Source: Hyaloraphidium curvatum
Taxonomy: Eukaryota > Monoblepharomycota > Hyaloraphidiomycetes > Hyaloraphidiales > Hyaloraphidiaceae
DNA: 64,000 bases
NCBI GenBank assembly: GCA_025558095.1
Contig: JAIVFI010000007.1
Span: forward strand, 434,001 to 498,000
Reading direction: 5' to 3'
Positions 20,445-30,682 of this stretch are shown piece by piece. Numbering within the stretch: position 1 is the first letter of the stretch; every line of letters begins with the position of its first letter. Made by a program: the position numbers and the translations under genes. The notes beneath the pieces are model-generated. The model was not told the origin of the DNA. It made no database searches and saw only the letters and a list, made by a program, of their open reading frames with translations.

Positions 20445-21509
20445 TTAGCAGTCAAAGTCAATGCGGTATCCCGCCCCTTTGAAGCAAGCCCGTGCCATGG
20501 CCTCAGTAATCTGAGTGCACATGAAGTTGATAGCGTCCTTTGCGTCTGGAAACGTCCTGACAAAGTCCTCGTACCTCCTCATGAGCTGCTTGAGGTGAAA
20601 AAAGGAGTGCTCAATGGGGTCAAAGTCCGGGGAGTATGGTGACAGGAACTCGAGGAAAACTCCGAATCTCTCGCAGAGAGGACGAATGCGCGGATCCTTG
20701 TGGATGCTTGCATTGTCCAGAAGGATGACACTGAACGTTGGAATGCGTGGGAGGAGGTCCTTCTCGAGAAAGTCGCAAAAGTCAGCCCCTTTGATTGACC
20801 CCTCTTGAATGCGCCAAGCAACGTAGCCCTTCATGTCCATAGCGGCCAGGATGCTGTACTTTTGGCCCCTCACAAACGGAACGGAAGCAATCGCACGTAG
20901 CCCAATGGGAGCCCAGCCGTACTTGCGGATAAGCGTGTTCTCGTTGTACCCTGATTCGTCCACGGCTACGATCATTCGCGGGTCGTACTTTGATATCCTC
21001 AGCTGGAAATCAATGCGCTGTGCTTCGCAGCGCTCCTTTGCCGCCGTCTCGACGACCTTCCGGGTGATTCCGTTCCGGTGGAGGAGTTCCCAAAGAGCAC
21101 TGACGGAGAACTGTACTCCATAGGCATCCGAGACGCGCGAGACGATCTGATCCAGGTAGAGAGTGTTGTTTGCCACGACAAAGTCTACGACTTGCTGCTC
21201 CTGGCCCGGGCTCAGAAGGCGTTTGCGTCCTCGGCGGCCGGTGAGCGGGCTCGTCACGCAGCCCCACGTCGTGAAGCAGGTAACGACGCGGGCCACGCTC
21301 CGACGAGAAACCAAAAGCTCCCGTGCGATCTGCGCCTTTGGCTGGCCGTCTGCCCATTTGCAAATGATCCTCCACCGCAAAGCGTCAGGCAGGGCGCGAG
21401 TGGTTCCGACAGGAGACCGTGTCGAGCGGACGACTCTGTTTGCTCCATTAGAGCACGCCAGGTGGAAGGCAGCAACAAATATGAACCTTCTCCACCGGAT
21501 TGGCGGCAT
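20445..21509 (-). CDS. Tc1/mariner-IS630 superfamily transposase (DD34E)
   Basis: This is an intact, intronless 354-residue transposase starting at the first in-frame ATG, 21509. A paired-type helix-turn-helix region (RIICKWADGQPKAQIARELL, then SVARVV) precedes a GRRGRKRLL basic hinge. The DDE catalytic residues are Asp in VAVDESGYNE, Asp in VILLDNASIHK and Glu in SPDFDPIEH. Exactly 34 residues separate the second Asp from the Glu, the DD34E spacing of Tc1 and many IS630 relatives. The protein should bind element ends and carry out cut-and-paste transposition into TA sites. I could not find terminal inverted repeats by eye near either end, so element limits are unknown. The frame is open throughout, suggesting recent activity or selection. 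Confidence 0.93.
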   Translation of the reverse strand: MPPIRWRRFIFVAAFHLACSNGANRVVRSTRSPVGTTRALPDALRWRIICKWADGQPKAQIARELLVSRRSVARVVTCFTTWGCVTSPLTGRRGRKRLLSPGQEQQVVDFVVANNTLYLDQIVSRVSDAYGVQFSVSALWELLHRNGITRKVVETAAKERCEAQRIDFQLRISKYDPRMIVAVDESGYNENTLIRKYGWAPIGLRAIASVPFVRGQKYSILAAMDMKGYVAWRIQEGSIKGADFCDFLEKDLLPRIPTFSVILLDNASIHKDPRIRPLCERFGVFLEFLSPYSPDFDPIEHSFFHLKQLMRRYEDFVRTFPDAKDAINFMCTQITEAMARACFKGAGYRIDFDC

Positions 21510-21608
21510 TTGTTCTCGAGCTCGGGGTGCACGGGCGATTCCAATTCGGGGCTGTCCGGTGTGGAGCGCGCGCGCGGGTAGGGTGGGCAAGCTTTGCCGA
21601 AACGGCCA

Positions 21609-21629
21609 TAGCTGGGTGTGTACGTAGCC
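21609..21629 (+). repeat. 21-bp direct repeat, copy 2
   Basis: This copy is identical over 21 bases to 17821-17841 and lies 100 bp beyond the transposase start codon. The flanking bases differ from those of copy 1, so the identity is sharply bounded. Confidence 0.75.
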
Positions 21630-21861
21630 GTGCGTTGCACCTTTTGACCCTCCCTTCCAGCGTCACCCACCAAACGCCGGGCCACGCAACCCACGGACGC
21701 GCCGATTGCGGGCACTACGTTGGGCTCCCTATCATAATCCCGTTTCGTTTCGACGCGGGTGTCCACCACGAGAGCGCCAAGAGGGCGGGCCCGGGCAGCC
21801 CGGGACGCGCCGGTATTCAACATCACGCAACATACCCGGGACCGCTCCCGAAAACGCCGCG

Positions 21862-22862
21862 ATGGCCTCCTCCGCAACAGCAACCTTTGTGCCGACGGTT
21901 CTTCTGTACGCATCATTGGTCCACGGCCGCCTTCGTGTCCGAATGAGCTGATCTTTCTCGTCCTGTCACCCACGCCGCGACTTCATGTTTGGACCAGCAC
22001 CGGCGTTTCGCGTGGGATCGGGTTCGGCATAGCCAAAGCGCTGCTCGAGCAACACGGTGCCAACCTCGTCGGAATCGCGCGGACGGAGACTGCCGAACTT
22101 GGGGAGCTGAAGAAGCTGGGAGGCAGTCGGTTCCACCATGTCCAGGGCGACGTGACAGACCTATCGGTCGTGAAGAAGGGTGAGATGCTCGGTCGTTGCT
22201 TGAATAGCAAGATGCTGAAGGCGATCGACAGCGGTTGCGGACTCGGTCGATCGTTTCGGCGCCCTAGACTCCGTGATTCTCAACGCGGGCGTCCTCACGC
22301 CTTTGCTTCAGCTGCGGGATTCGGGGTCGGAGGATGTGATCAAGCAGTACATGGAAGGATACAACATCAACGTGGTTTCGAACGTTGCCCTGATCGCCGC
22401 GGCGGTTCCGCACCTGCTGCCATCGAAGCTGCCTGGGGGCCCGCGGGTTCTGTTTGTCTCTTCGGGAGCAGCGGAGCGGGCCATCTCTGGCTGGGGAATG
22501 TACTGCTCCAGCAAGGCCGCGCAGTGGTCCCTGTGCATGCAGCTGCACAAGGAAGAGCCCGAGATCATGAGCGTCGCCATCCGCCCCGGAATCGTGGAGA
22601 GCCACAGTGGGTTCCGCCTGAGCTCGCGATTAACCGCGACCTGACTGATGCACTTTCGTGTGCAGTGCAAAAGACGATCCGCTCGGACGTGGGCAAGGCC
22701 GGGATGCCGGACTCGGAACGCGAGTTTTTCCTGAAGGTCAAGGAGGACGGCAAGCTCGGAGACCCGCTGGTCGTTGGGGCCGGCATCGCCAAGATCGCCC
22801 TGACGTGCCCGAAAGAAGCGGCCGGGAAGCTGCTGGACTGGTCCGACAAGGTCTTCGGCTAG
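21862..22862 (+). CDS. SDR, sepiapterin/benzil-reductase-like
   Basis: Four exons with introns 21906-21997 (92 nt), 22180-22231 and 22607-22665 give 265 residues. The nucleotide-binding motif TGVSRGIG is at residues 16-23 and becomes complete only after the first intron is removed. NAG is at 93-95, catalytic Ser at about 152, Tyr166 and Lys170. The late segment RPGIVESHMQKTIR and the C-terminal LDWSDKVFG resemble fungal YIR035C/IRC24-type reductases related to sepiapterin reductase. It should reduce a small dicarbonyl or pterin-like substrate using NADPH. The exact substrate is uncertain. The start ATG gives a short leader before the first beta strand, as expected for the family. Confidence 0.88.
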
Positions 22863-22888
22863 AGAGAGTTAGAAGAGAGACGTGTTGC

Positions 22889-24381
22889 CTAGTACGGCCT
22901 GAACTTGCGCTTCTCGCGCATGTCGGCAATCTTCTTCTTGTCCTTTTGTGTCCATGCAGGTGAGAGCGAGCAGCCAAATTGCGCCGGGTCCGCCCACCTC
23001 TTCGAACTTTCTCCGCAGCTCCACGAGCTCGCCGACCTTCTTCTGTCGGATCTGGAAGCGGTAAAAGTCCTGGAGCTCCTTCTTCTTGGGCTTCACGGCC
23101 GCAGCATCTTCGCGGCGGAAGCTCTGCACGGTCGCCCCTCCGCGGCCGCGCGCGGTGTTCCGGCCCTTCTTGGCGCGCACCACCAGGGTAAAACCTTCTT
23201 CGTCCGTAAGGTTCCGCTGCGCCAGAGCCGACAGGCGCGCAGATCGCTCCTCGGTTTCGAAGCGCTCAATCCAGCCGTCCACCAGCTCCGCCAGCTTCCG
23301 CTGATCGGGATGGGTTGCCTCGTCAAAGTACTTCCACTCTGTCGATTCAGAGTGAGCTGTCAGCAAAAAGCAACGACGAGCTCAGAATCTTTCATCACTC
23401 ACTCTCCGTGCCGACCAGGTTGGCCCCGCGCTCTCCTGTGTCCGCACCCTCGGGAACGGTTCCGTCCCAACGCCGCTCCAGCGGCTTCATCGCCAGCGCC
23501 AAATCCACCGAGTCCACTTCCCTGAACACGACGTGCACCGTGGTCCCCGCGGGATGCGGAAGGTACGGCACGGGCCGGAGCGGCAGCAGCGCGTCGAACG
23601 GGTCCTCCTCGGCCCCCAGCTGGCGGTCCCTGTCCGAGTCGCCCCAGACCACCCTCTCGACGGGCCCGCATTCCGCAAACAGGTTCGCGAGGTGGAAATC
23701 CGTCGCATCGGCGGGGATGCCGGTGCAGAAGAGGGTCCGGCCGCGGGGCAGGGGGTCGTCCGACTTGCGGGATTCGTGCCGCCGGAAGAGGAGGTTGTGC
23801 ACGATCGGGATCCGTTCGACCTCAGCGTCCGCGAGCTTCTGCGACATCCGCACCGCGGCTTTGGCGGTCCTGGGGAACTCCTTGGTGACGACGAGGGGGG
23901 GCATAGTGATGGGGAGGACCTTGAAACCGGCGAGCTCCCCGAGGCGGTCCGAAGGTTTGGCGGCCTTTGCTGCCTTTGCTTTCGGGGCCGCGGGAGTGCT
24001 CTTGGATGCCCCGCCTTTTGCAACGGGTTTCGGTCCGGTTCCCGGCCGTTTCGGAGGCTCGCCGTCCTCCGAGTCCGATTTTGACGACGAAGAGGAAGAG
24101 GACGGAGGGGCGGGCCGCTTTCCACCTTTCCTCCCCGGTTCTTTCTTCCCACCGGTGCCATTTGCTGGAGGCACGGGTTTGCCGGACCCTTTGGCCGCGA
24201 GCTTCTGGCCCGCGGGCAGCTTTACAGCACGGACCGGTGTCTCGGCCGAGGCGTCCTCGCCGGCCCCAGTGTCCGCCAGGGGAGTCTCCAGCCACGCCGC
24301 CTTCTTCTTTGGCTTCCCCGTCATGGGAAGCGGGACGCCTGCGAGCTGCTTCCGCTTCCGCGGCGGGTCCGTCGCGGCCAT
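22889..24381 (-). CDS. RRP7: Ribosomal RNA-processing protein 7
   Basis: Three exons (24381-23403, 23356-22998, 22942-22889; introns of 46 and 55 nt) encode 463 residues. A low-complexity Lys/Ala/Pro/Ser N-terminus of about 150 residues precedes the RRM-like domain (GFKVLPITMP, then RTLFCTGIPADATDFHL). The C-terminal RRP7 region includes LTDEEGFTLVVRAKKGRN and the helix KKKELQDFYRFQIRQKK. It ends in the characteristic KIADMREKRKFRPY, which is reached only through the last intron. RRP7 joins the UTP-C/CURI module of the small-subunit processome and is needed for 18S rRNA maturation in the nucleolus. The gene is divergent from the SGNH hydrolase gene with only 14 bp between start codons. Confidence 0.92.
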
Positions 24382-24395
24382 TGTTTGGGTTGTTT

Positions 24396-26099
24396 ATGCG
24401 CGGGACGTCTCATCAGCGACGATCGAGTCGGACCACGACGCCGATGGCATGGAGCGCGCAACATGGCCATCTGCTCCTTCTCGTCGCCTTTGTCGGCCTC
24501 CTCGCCGCCACCTTCTGGACCTGGGACCCCGCCGGAGCTCAGGCCGAACTGCGTCCCGAATGCGCGTCCCTGCCACCCTGGGCGACCTCCCCGGACCCTT
24601 GGCGGGACAAAGACGCCGCGCAGCACCTCTGGGGCAATGCATCGACGCTCTGGCGGGCGCGGGGCGGCGGATTTATCGACGTGGGCCGGTCGGACCAGGG
24701 GCTGCCCTTTGTCACCGTCGAGGCGCCGCCGGCGCGGTACCCGCTGGACGCGGCGATGCTGGAGCGGTCGTATACGCCGGCGGGGATCACGTGCAGGCTC
24801 GGGAGGTTTTTTTCGAAGCTCGCGAGCGGGGAGAAGGCGACGATCGTGGTCATAGGCGGCTCGATGACGGCGGGACACGAGTGCGGGATGGAACGGTGCG
24901 CCTGGCCGCGCTACCTGGCGCCCTGGTTTCGCCAGATGAATCCCGCGTGGAAGGTGGAGGTGAAAAATGTGGCCGAGGGGGGCTGCGGACTGGACTGCTG
25001 GCTCACAAAGCCCTTCTTTGCGGAACTCGCGGCCGACCTCTTCATCGTGGACCTGTCGGTGAATTCCCAGGCGATGCCGGAAACCACGGTCACGGAGCTG
25101 ATGGACCAACTGCTCTGGGACCTGTACGACCGGCAGGGAGAGCCCGCGATCCTCGTCGCCGAGGCGTTCCGCACCTGTTCCGACCAAAGGTGGGACTGCG
25201 ACAAGCACTGCAGCCGGGCCGACCAGGGGTCCGTCGGCGACCAGTTCTACTGCAAGAAGTGGTGGCATGCCGCTAGCTACGAGGCGGCGGTCGCGAAACA
25301 CTACCGCCTGCCGATCGCCAGCTACCGCGACGCGGTATGGCCCGTCCTGGAGAAGCCGCCGGCGGACCTGAAACTCCTTTGGAACGGCCTTTCCCACCCG
25401 GACGCCCTCGGGCACGAGCTGTTTTCGGACGTCGTCAAGTACGCCCTGGCGAGAGAGCTGCAGCGCTACTGCCGCTCCCCGCCGGACGCCGAGGCGGACT
25501 GCGGGTTCCGGCCAACGATGCTGACACAGCGGCGGTGCCCGCGGCCGTGCAGGGAGCCGGCGACGGCCATGAGCGCCGCCAACAGGAGCTCGTTCGAGCC
25601 TGCGAGGGAACCTCCGGGGAGGTGGAGGTTCTTTGCCGACCGGCCGAACAAGCCGGGCTGGATCTTCACGAGCAACGCGAGCGCCGAGCCTTCCGAGCCT
25701 GCGGAGAACGCCGGCGCCGGGATCGCGTTCGACGTCGTCCTGGGCAGCAGGCGCTCGCTCGAGGTCACCTTCATGCGATCGTACGCGAACTTCGGCCCCA
25801 TGCTCGCGACTGTGACGGCCGCGGACGGCATGGAGCTGTCACAGCGCGTCCTGAACGGGACCTGGGCCGACCGCTACTCCCTCCCATTCAATGCGCGGTG
25901 GTTACCGATGCAGGAGGACGGTAGCTGCAGGGGACCGCGGTGCGAGGAGGACATTGCGTGCCTCCCGCGCGGCGTGCGGGAAGGGGACCGCGTGGGGGTG
26001 TCGCTGGCCCCGCTGCCGGACGCGGTGGTGGGCAACCTCACGTTTGCCGGGGGTGGCCGGGGCTACAAGTTCAAGCTGCTGTCGATCGTGGCCTGTTAA
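24396..26099 (+). CDS. Membrane-anchored SGNH-hydrolase-like protein
   Basis: This is a 567-residue intronless protein. The basic N-terminus (MRGTSHQRRSSR) is followed by one hydrophobic segment (about residues 24-40), the arrangement of a type II signal anchor. The lumenal part has SGNH-fold blocks: GGSMTAGHEC (block I, catalytic Ser), EGGCG, VNSQ, and SHPDALGH near residue 335, where the Asp and His complete the triad. The last 200 residues form a Cys-containing second region without a known name. Members of this broad superfamily deacetylate or esterify glycans in the secretory pathway. A second possible start at 24444 would shorten the cytosolic tail. The polar substrate is unknown. Confidence 0.8.
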   Translation: MRGTSHQRRSSRTTTPMAWSAQHGHLLLLVAFVGLLAATFWTWDPAGAQAELRPECASLPPWATSPDPWRDKDAAQHLWGNASTLWRARGGGFIDVGRSDQGLPFVTVEAPPARYPLDAAMLERSYTPAGITCRLGRFFSKLASGEKATIVVIGGSMTAGHECGMERCAWPRYLAPWFRQMNPAWKVEVKNVAEGGCGLDCWLTKPFFAELAADLFIVDLSVNSQAMPETTVTELMDQLLWDLYDRQGEPAILVAEAFRTCSDQRWDCDKHCSRADQGSVGDQFYCKKWWHAASYEAAVAKHYRLPIASYRDAVWPVLEKPPADLKLLWNGLSHPDALGHELFSDVVKYALARELQRYCRSPPDAEADCGFRPTMLTQRRCPRPCREPATAMSAANRSSFEPAREPPGRWRFFADRPNKPGWIFTSNASAEPSEPAENAGAGIAFDVVLGSRRSLEVTFMRSYANFGPMLATVTAADGMELSQRVLNGTWADRYSLPFNARWLPMQEDGSCRGPRCEEDIACLPRGVREGDRVGVSLAPLPDAVVGNLTFAGGGRGYKFKLLSIVAC

Positions 26100-26188
26100 C
26101 TTGCAGGTGTTTTTGGGACACCGGTCCCCTCGAGTCCAGCGCAGCGAGGTCGCGCCCTCCCAACACGAACCAACCCACACACGCCGCC

Positions 26189-29100
26189 ATGGTCCACACC
26201 GCGCGTCCGGCGACGCGCACGTTCGACGCGGTGGCGTTGCCCCCCGAGCCCGAGAGCGAGGGGAGCGTGGACTTTGCGAACCACAGCGACGGCGACGACC
26301 CGCCGGGGGACGACCCGCCGGGGGACGACCCGGCGCGGGACGACCCGACAGCGGAGGCCGAGGGCGGCGAGGGCGGCGGCGCACCCGCGGAGGAGGAGCA
26401 GCCGCGCAGCCGGAACTCGCTGTTGGGCTCGTTGTTCTCCGCCGTCCGCACCGGCGTCCGCACGGGCGCCCGCTTGTTCGGCGGCTCGGCGGGCTCCGCT
26501 CCGGCGCCCGCAGACGACGACGACGCGGACGGGTCGCCCGCCGGAGCCCTGGACATCATGCTGACGCAGGCGCCCGCCGCAAACACCGTGCCCATGTCGC
26601 CCGGCCGCGTCGACCCCGCAACGCCCAGCCAGCAGCGCTCGACGCCCCGCGCACGCAAACCCGCACGCCGCTCGGACGACGAGGAGGACGACGAGGTCGC
26701 GGAGGGCGAGGAGCTCATCAACTGGGACCGCGACGACGACCCAGAAACGCGCTTCCACGTCGAGCGCTCCGTCACGCTGAAGCTCGGCGCCGCCACGCAG
26801 CCGCTGCCGGACACCTTCGCCGCGCTCATGGCCGAGGCCGAGGAGGAGATGGTCGACGAGGAGCCGGCGTCGCAGGCGGAGATCCGCTCGCAGCCCCGGA
26901 CCAGCCCCGCAAAGCCCGCCGCTGCTGACGAAGAGGAGGCCCAGGGATCCGAGGACGGCGAGGAACCGGAGCCGCGGCGCTCCCCGCGCCGCGCACCGCA
27001 GCCCGGACCCAGCCCCAAGCCGCGCGCGCGCTCGCTCTCCCTGTCGCCCGCCCGCGGCCGGAGCACCAGCCCCGCAGGCCCGGCAAGCCAGCCCGTCGGG
27101 AAACCCAAGCGCGGCCCGGGGAGGCCGAGGAAGCGCCGCGGGCGGCAGACCAGGGCGCAGCAGCAGGCCGAAGAAGACGAGGGCGAGGAGGCCGACGCCG
27201 AGGACGCGCAGCCGCGTGGAAGCAGGGGAAAGGCCAGGGTCCCGGAAGTCGTGGTCGAGGAGGCCGAGGACGAGGGGGAGGAGGAGGAGGACGGGCCGCC
27301 GGTCACCCGTAGCCGCGCCCAGACGCAGGAGGTCGAGGAGTCGGTGGAGCCCGAGGACGAGCCGCCCGTCACCAGGAGCCGCGCGAGGTCGCAGCAGGTC
27401 GAGGAATCGGTCGAACCGGAGGACGAGCTTCCCGTTCCGCGCAGCCGCGCTCGTTCGCAGCAGACCAGGGACTCTGCCGCTCCCGAGGACGAAGAGCCCG
27501 CACCTCGGGCCAAGAGGCGGTCGCAGCCTCAGGAGCAGCAAGACTCGGAGGAGCCTGCCGAGGAAGACAAGCCGCGGGTGCGCAGGCGGGGCCGCGCTTC
27601 CCAGCTCAGCGAATCCGAGAGCGACGAGGACGAGCCGGACGTCCGCCGCTCGCTCCGCAACCGCAAGCAGCAGTCCGACAGCGAGGAGGAGCCGACACCC
27701 CGGCGCTCCCTGCGCAGCTCGGAGCCTGCGGGCTCGCAGTCGCAGCGCCGCTCCCCCCGCAAGTCGCCCGCCGTCGACGAGGTCCCCGAGACCGAGGACT
27801 CCGAGACCGGGGTCGAGGACGACGGCCCGGCGAAGCGCACGCGGTCGGCGGGCAAGTCGCAGGAGGAGGAGCTGCCGCCCCGCCGGCGCGGGCGGCCGAA
27901 GTCGGAGCCCATCCCGGCCAAAGAGAAGGAGGACGGCAGGAGGAGGTCAGCGCCGGCCAAGGGTGCCGGATCCGAGTCGGAGGAGGAAGGCGAGGAGGCC
28001 GAGGCGGAGCAGGACACCCCTGCCCGGCACACGCGGTCTCACGACCGCTCACAGGCGCCCAGGGAGCTCCGGCCGCCCCCGGAATCCGACGAGGAGGAGC
28101 AGGGGCAGGAAAGCCCCGCGAAGCACACGCGGTCGCACGACAAGGCCAAGGCCGCGGAGCAGGAAGAGGAGGCTTCCGAGGAGCTCGAAGCGCATACGCG
28201 GTCGCACGACAAGGCCAAGGCCGCGGAGCAGGAAGAGGAGGCTTCCGAGGAGCTCGAAGCGCATACAGCCCCGCTCGCCCCCCCGGGCGCCTCGCAGGCG
28301 GTGGCTTCGCAGCGGCAGGCGCGCGCACCGGTCACGCAGACCCCGGTCGAGATGGCCGGAGACCAGGCTGCGGATTCGGACGAGGCACCGGACAGGCCGC
28401 TCAAGCTCTTCGAGGACGAAGAAGGGAACCCGCTGCGCTTCTTCCTCATCAACGGAGCGGGCAGGGCAGAGGCCCTGAGTGCCATAAGGGTGCGTCGCCC
28501 ACGTGTATTCATCGTTACGTCGCGGCTCACTGGTCCCGCAGGCGCACGGAGGCCAGAGCGTCATGAGCGAAAGCGTCGCCGACTTCCGGCTTGCTCCCCC
28601 GCGCTTCATCAACACCACCCCGAGGGACGCCATTTCATTCGAATGGGTGCACGCTTGCGTCAGGGAAGGGGTGCGGGTCGCTACGGAGGACCACCTCATC
28701 CGCGGGTCCAGGAACAAGGTCAGCGGTTCAAAGTGGGTGACTGGCGCTATCTCCTGGAGAAGCTGCGAGCTAAGCTGCCACTCCTTCAGCCGCACGCCGT
28801 TCACGAGAGACGACGACGTCCTTCTCATCGATCTGGCCATGAAGGGGAAGCTCGGCGAGGGCAAGAAAGCCGGGAACAAGGCGTTCCAGGATTTGGCGGA
28901 GAAGGTGGGCTTGCATTCGTCGCATGGCACTCTGGTTTCTCACCCGAGCACGAAAGTACCCGCATCATTCGGCGCAGGCCTGGCGTGAGCGTTGGGTGAA
29001 GCACCTGCAGCCGGAAGTCGGCCGGCAGCTCGAGAAGGAGCGTCGGGAGGCAAAAGATCGGGAGAGGGCGGAGAGGGCGGCGCAGGGAGAGGGCCTCGAC

Positions 29101-30581
29101 GCCGAGGAGGAGCCCGAGGGGCAGGACGACGCGGATGGGGAGGAGGAGGAAGTGCCTCGCCGGCGGCTCCCCCAAACCGTGCGGCAGCAGGGGTCGGTGC
29201 AGCGCTTTTGTCGCGTCGCCTTCATCTAACATCGGGCAACAGCGACCGCCGGACTCGCCAACCCTTTACGGAAGAGGACGACGACATCCTGATCGAAAGG
29301 TGCAACGTCCCGGGCAAGAGGGACACGAAAGGCAACGAGATCTTCAAGGCCATCGAGGCCGAGGTGGGATGCTGATCGGCTCGCATTTGCGCTGGTTCTG
29401 ACCGAGGAGTGCGCAGTACCCGCATCACACGTACCAGTCCTGGAGGAATCGTTGGGTCAAGACCATCATTCCGAGGCTAGAGGCAAAGGGCGAGCTGCTC
29501 ATTTACGATTCGCGGAAGCGCTCGGCGTCGGACGGCGAGGGATCAGCTCGCGAAGAAGAATCACCCCGCCCCGTACGTCGCAAGCGGCAGCGGACTGCCA
29601 CGGCCCCGCGGGAGGAACCAGAGGACATCGACGAGGACGACTCCGATGCCGAGATGCGCAAAGCTCTGGACGCGCAGGCCCGCATTGGCGACGCAGCGGA
29701 GCGCCGCAGAAGAGAGTCGGCGCGCCCGGCTGCACCTGCAAACCCTCCTGCTGCCTCTTCCTCCGCTGCACCGGCCCCTCGCACGCCGCGCGATGCGTCG
29801 GCCGCTCCGCAGGACACCGGCGCCAACGAGGACGTGGACATGGCGGAGGCCGGCGAGCCCGCCGATACCGCCTTCGACTGGGACTACGCCATCCTATCCG
29901 AGGACGAGGTTGAGCCTGGGGAATGGAACGACGTGGCCGAGGAAGTGGACCTGGTGGAGACGACGGCCTTGATCAAGAATACGACCCCGAAGCGTGCTTC
30001 GGACGCGGGGACCCGCCCGCGAAGCACGGGGAAACCCCCTGTCGCACCGGCGGCCACGTCGACGGGCGGCCGCTCCGGCCTCGCGGGTATTGCCTCCTCG
30101 TTGGCGAGACCAGCGAATGTCAGGGGCTCTTCGCAACTGTCACAACGGCGCGGTAACGAGAACGCGGCGAGCCGTGCAAACTCGGATCGCGCGGCGTCAA
30201 AGGTGCCCGCGGATGCGAGGGAGCTCTTGGCGCTTGCAACGACTGCCGAAGACAGGAGGCAGATCCTCACGGCGCTGAACATGGCAAGTGGCGTCGTGGG
30301 GATCGCGTTTCAGCTGCACAAGGTCAAGAACGACGTGAGCAAGTTGGCTGCCGCGGTGCGGAGACTCGTCTTCACGGAGGAAGAGGACAACCTCATTGAG
30401 CATTACCGGGACGAGGCGGAGTTGATGGACCTCGCCGATCGCCATGGCGCGGACCTCGTGAACAAGCGGTAGGTCCATCCGTCCTTGTCTCAACGACGGT
30501 ATCTCACGTTCATCCAGATGGAACTACCTCGCAAAAACCCGCGAGCGAAGGCAGAGCTTGACTCAGTCTCAAGCGCGGTAG
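26189..30581 (+). CDS. RAP1: RAP1-like telomere protein (BRCT-Myb-Myb-RCT)
   Basis: Seven exons with introns 28490-28541, 28733-28789, 28905-28956, 29193-29242, 29364-29416 and 30469-30517 give a frame of 1,359 residues, divisible by three. Residues 1 to about 730 are a low-complexity region rich in Glu, Asp, Arg, Ser and Pro, with repeats. A BRCT domain follows at about 732-830 (PLRFFLINGAGR ... HGGQSVMSES). Two Myb domains come next: about 831-895 (RTPFTRDDDVLLID ... QAWRERWVKHL) and about 950-1008 (RQPFTEEDDDILIE ... HHTYQSWRNRWVK). The C-terminal RCT-like domain (about 1255-1345) contains FTEEEDNLIEHY and ADLVNKRWNYL. RAP1 sits in shelterin at telomeres and regulates transcription near them. 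The N-terminal extension before BRCT is far longer than in yeast. Confidence 0.88.
26295..26352 (+). repeat. Short in-frame GDDPP repeat in RAP1
   Basis: Three to four near-identical 15-nt units encode GDDPP/GDDPA in the acidic N-terminus of the RAP1-like protein. The repeat keeps the frame, consistent with slippage inside a disordered region. Confidence 0.7.
28125..28266 (+). repeat. Tandem 69-bp repeat in RAP1 coding sequence
   Basis: Two almost identical 69-nt units start near 28125 and 28194 (period measured from GGTCGCACGA at 28131 and 28200). Each encodes 23 residues beginning HTRSHDKAKAAEQ. Earlier degenerate copies of TRSHD occur just upstream (near 28029). The near-perfect nucleotide identity suggests a recent duplication in the disordered part of the protein. 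Confidence 0.88.
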
Positions 30582-30682
30582 GACTCTTAGTTTTGTGGAC
30601 GTTTGTGGCAGTTTGCTTTCGTCTTTTGGTGTACGTGGCACATAGGATACAGGAACTGGCTCGTGCCTCTACGCCTACGCCA

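Noticed and set aside
21510-21590. Longer transposase N-terminus from 21590
   Set aside because: The extension would need a TTG start; the first ATG is 21509 and the DNA-binding region lies after it.
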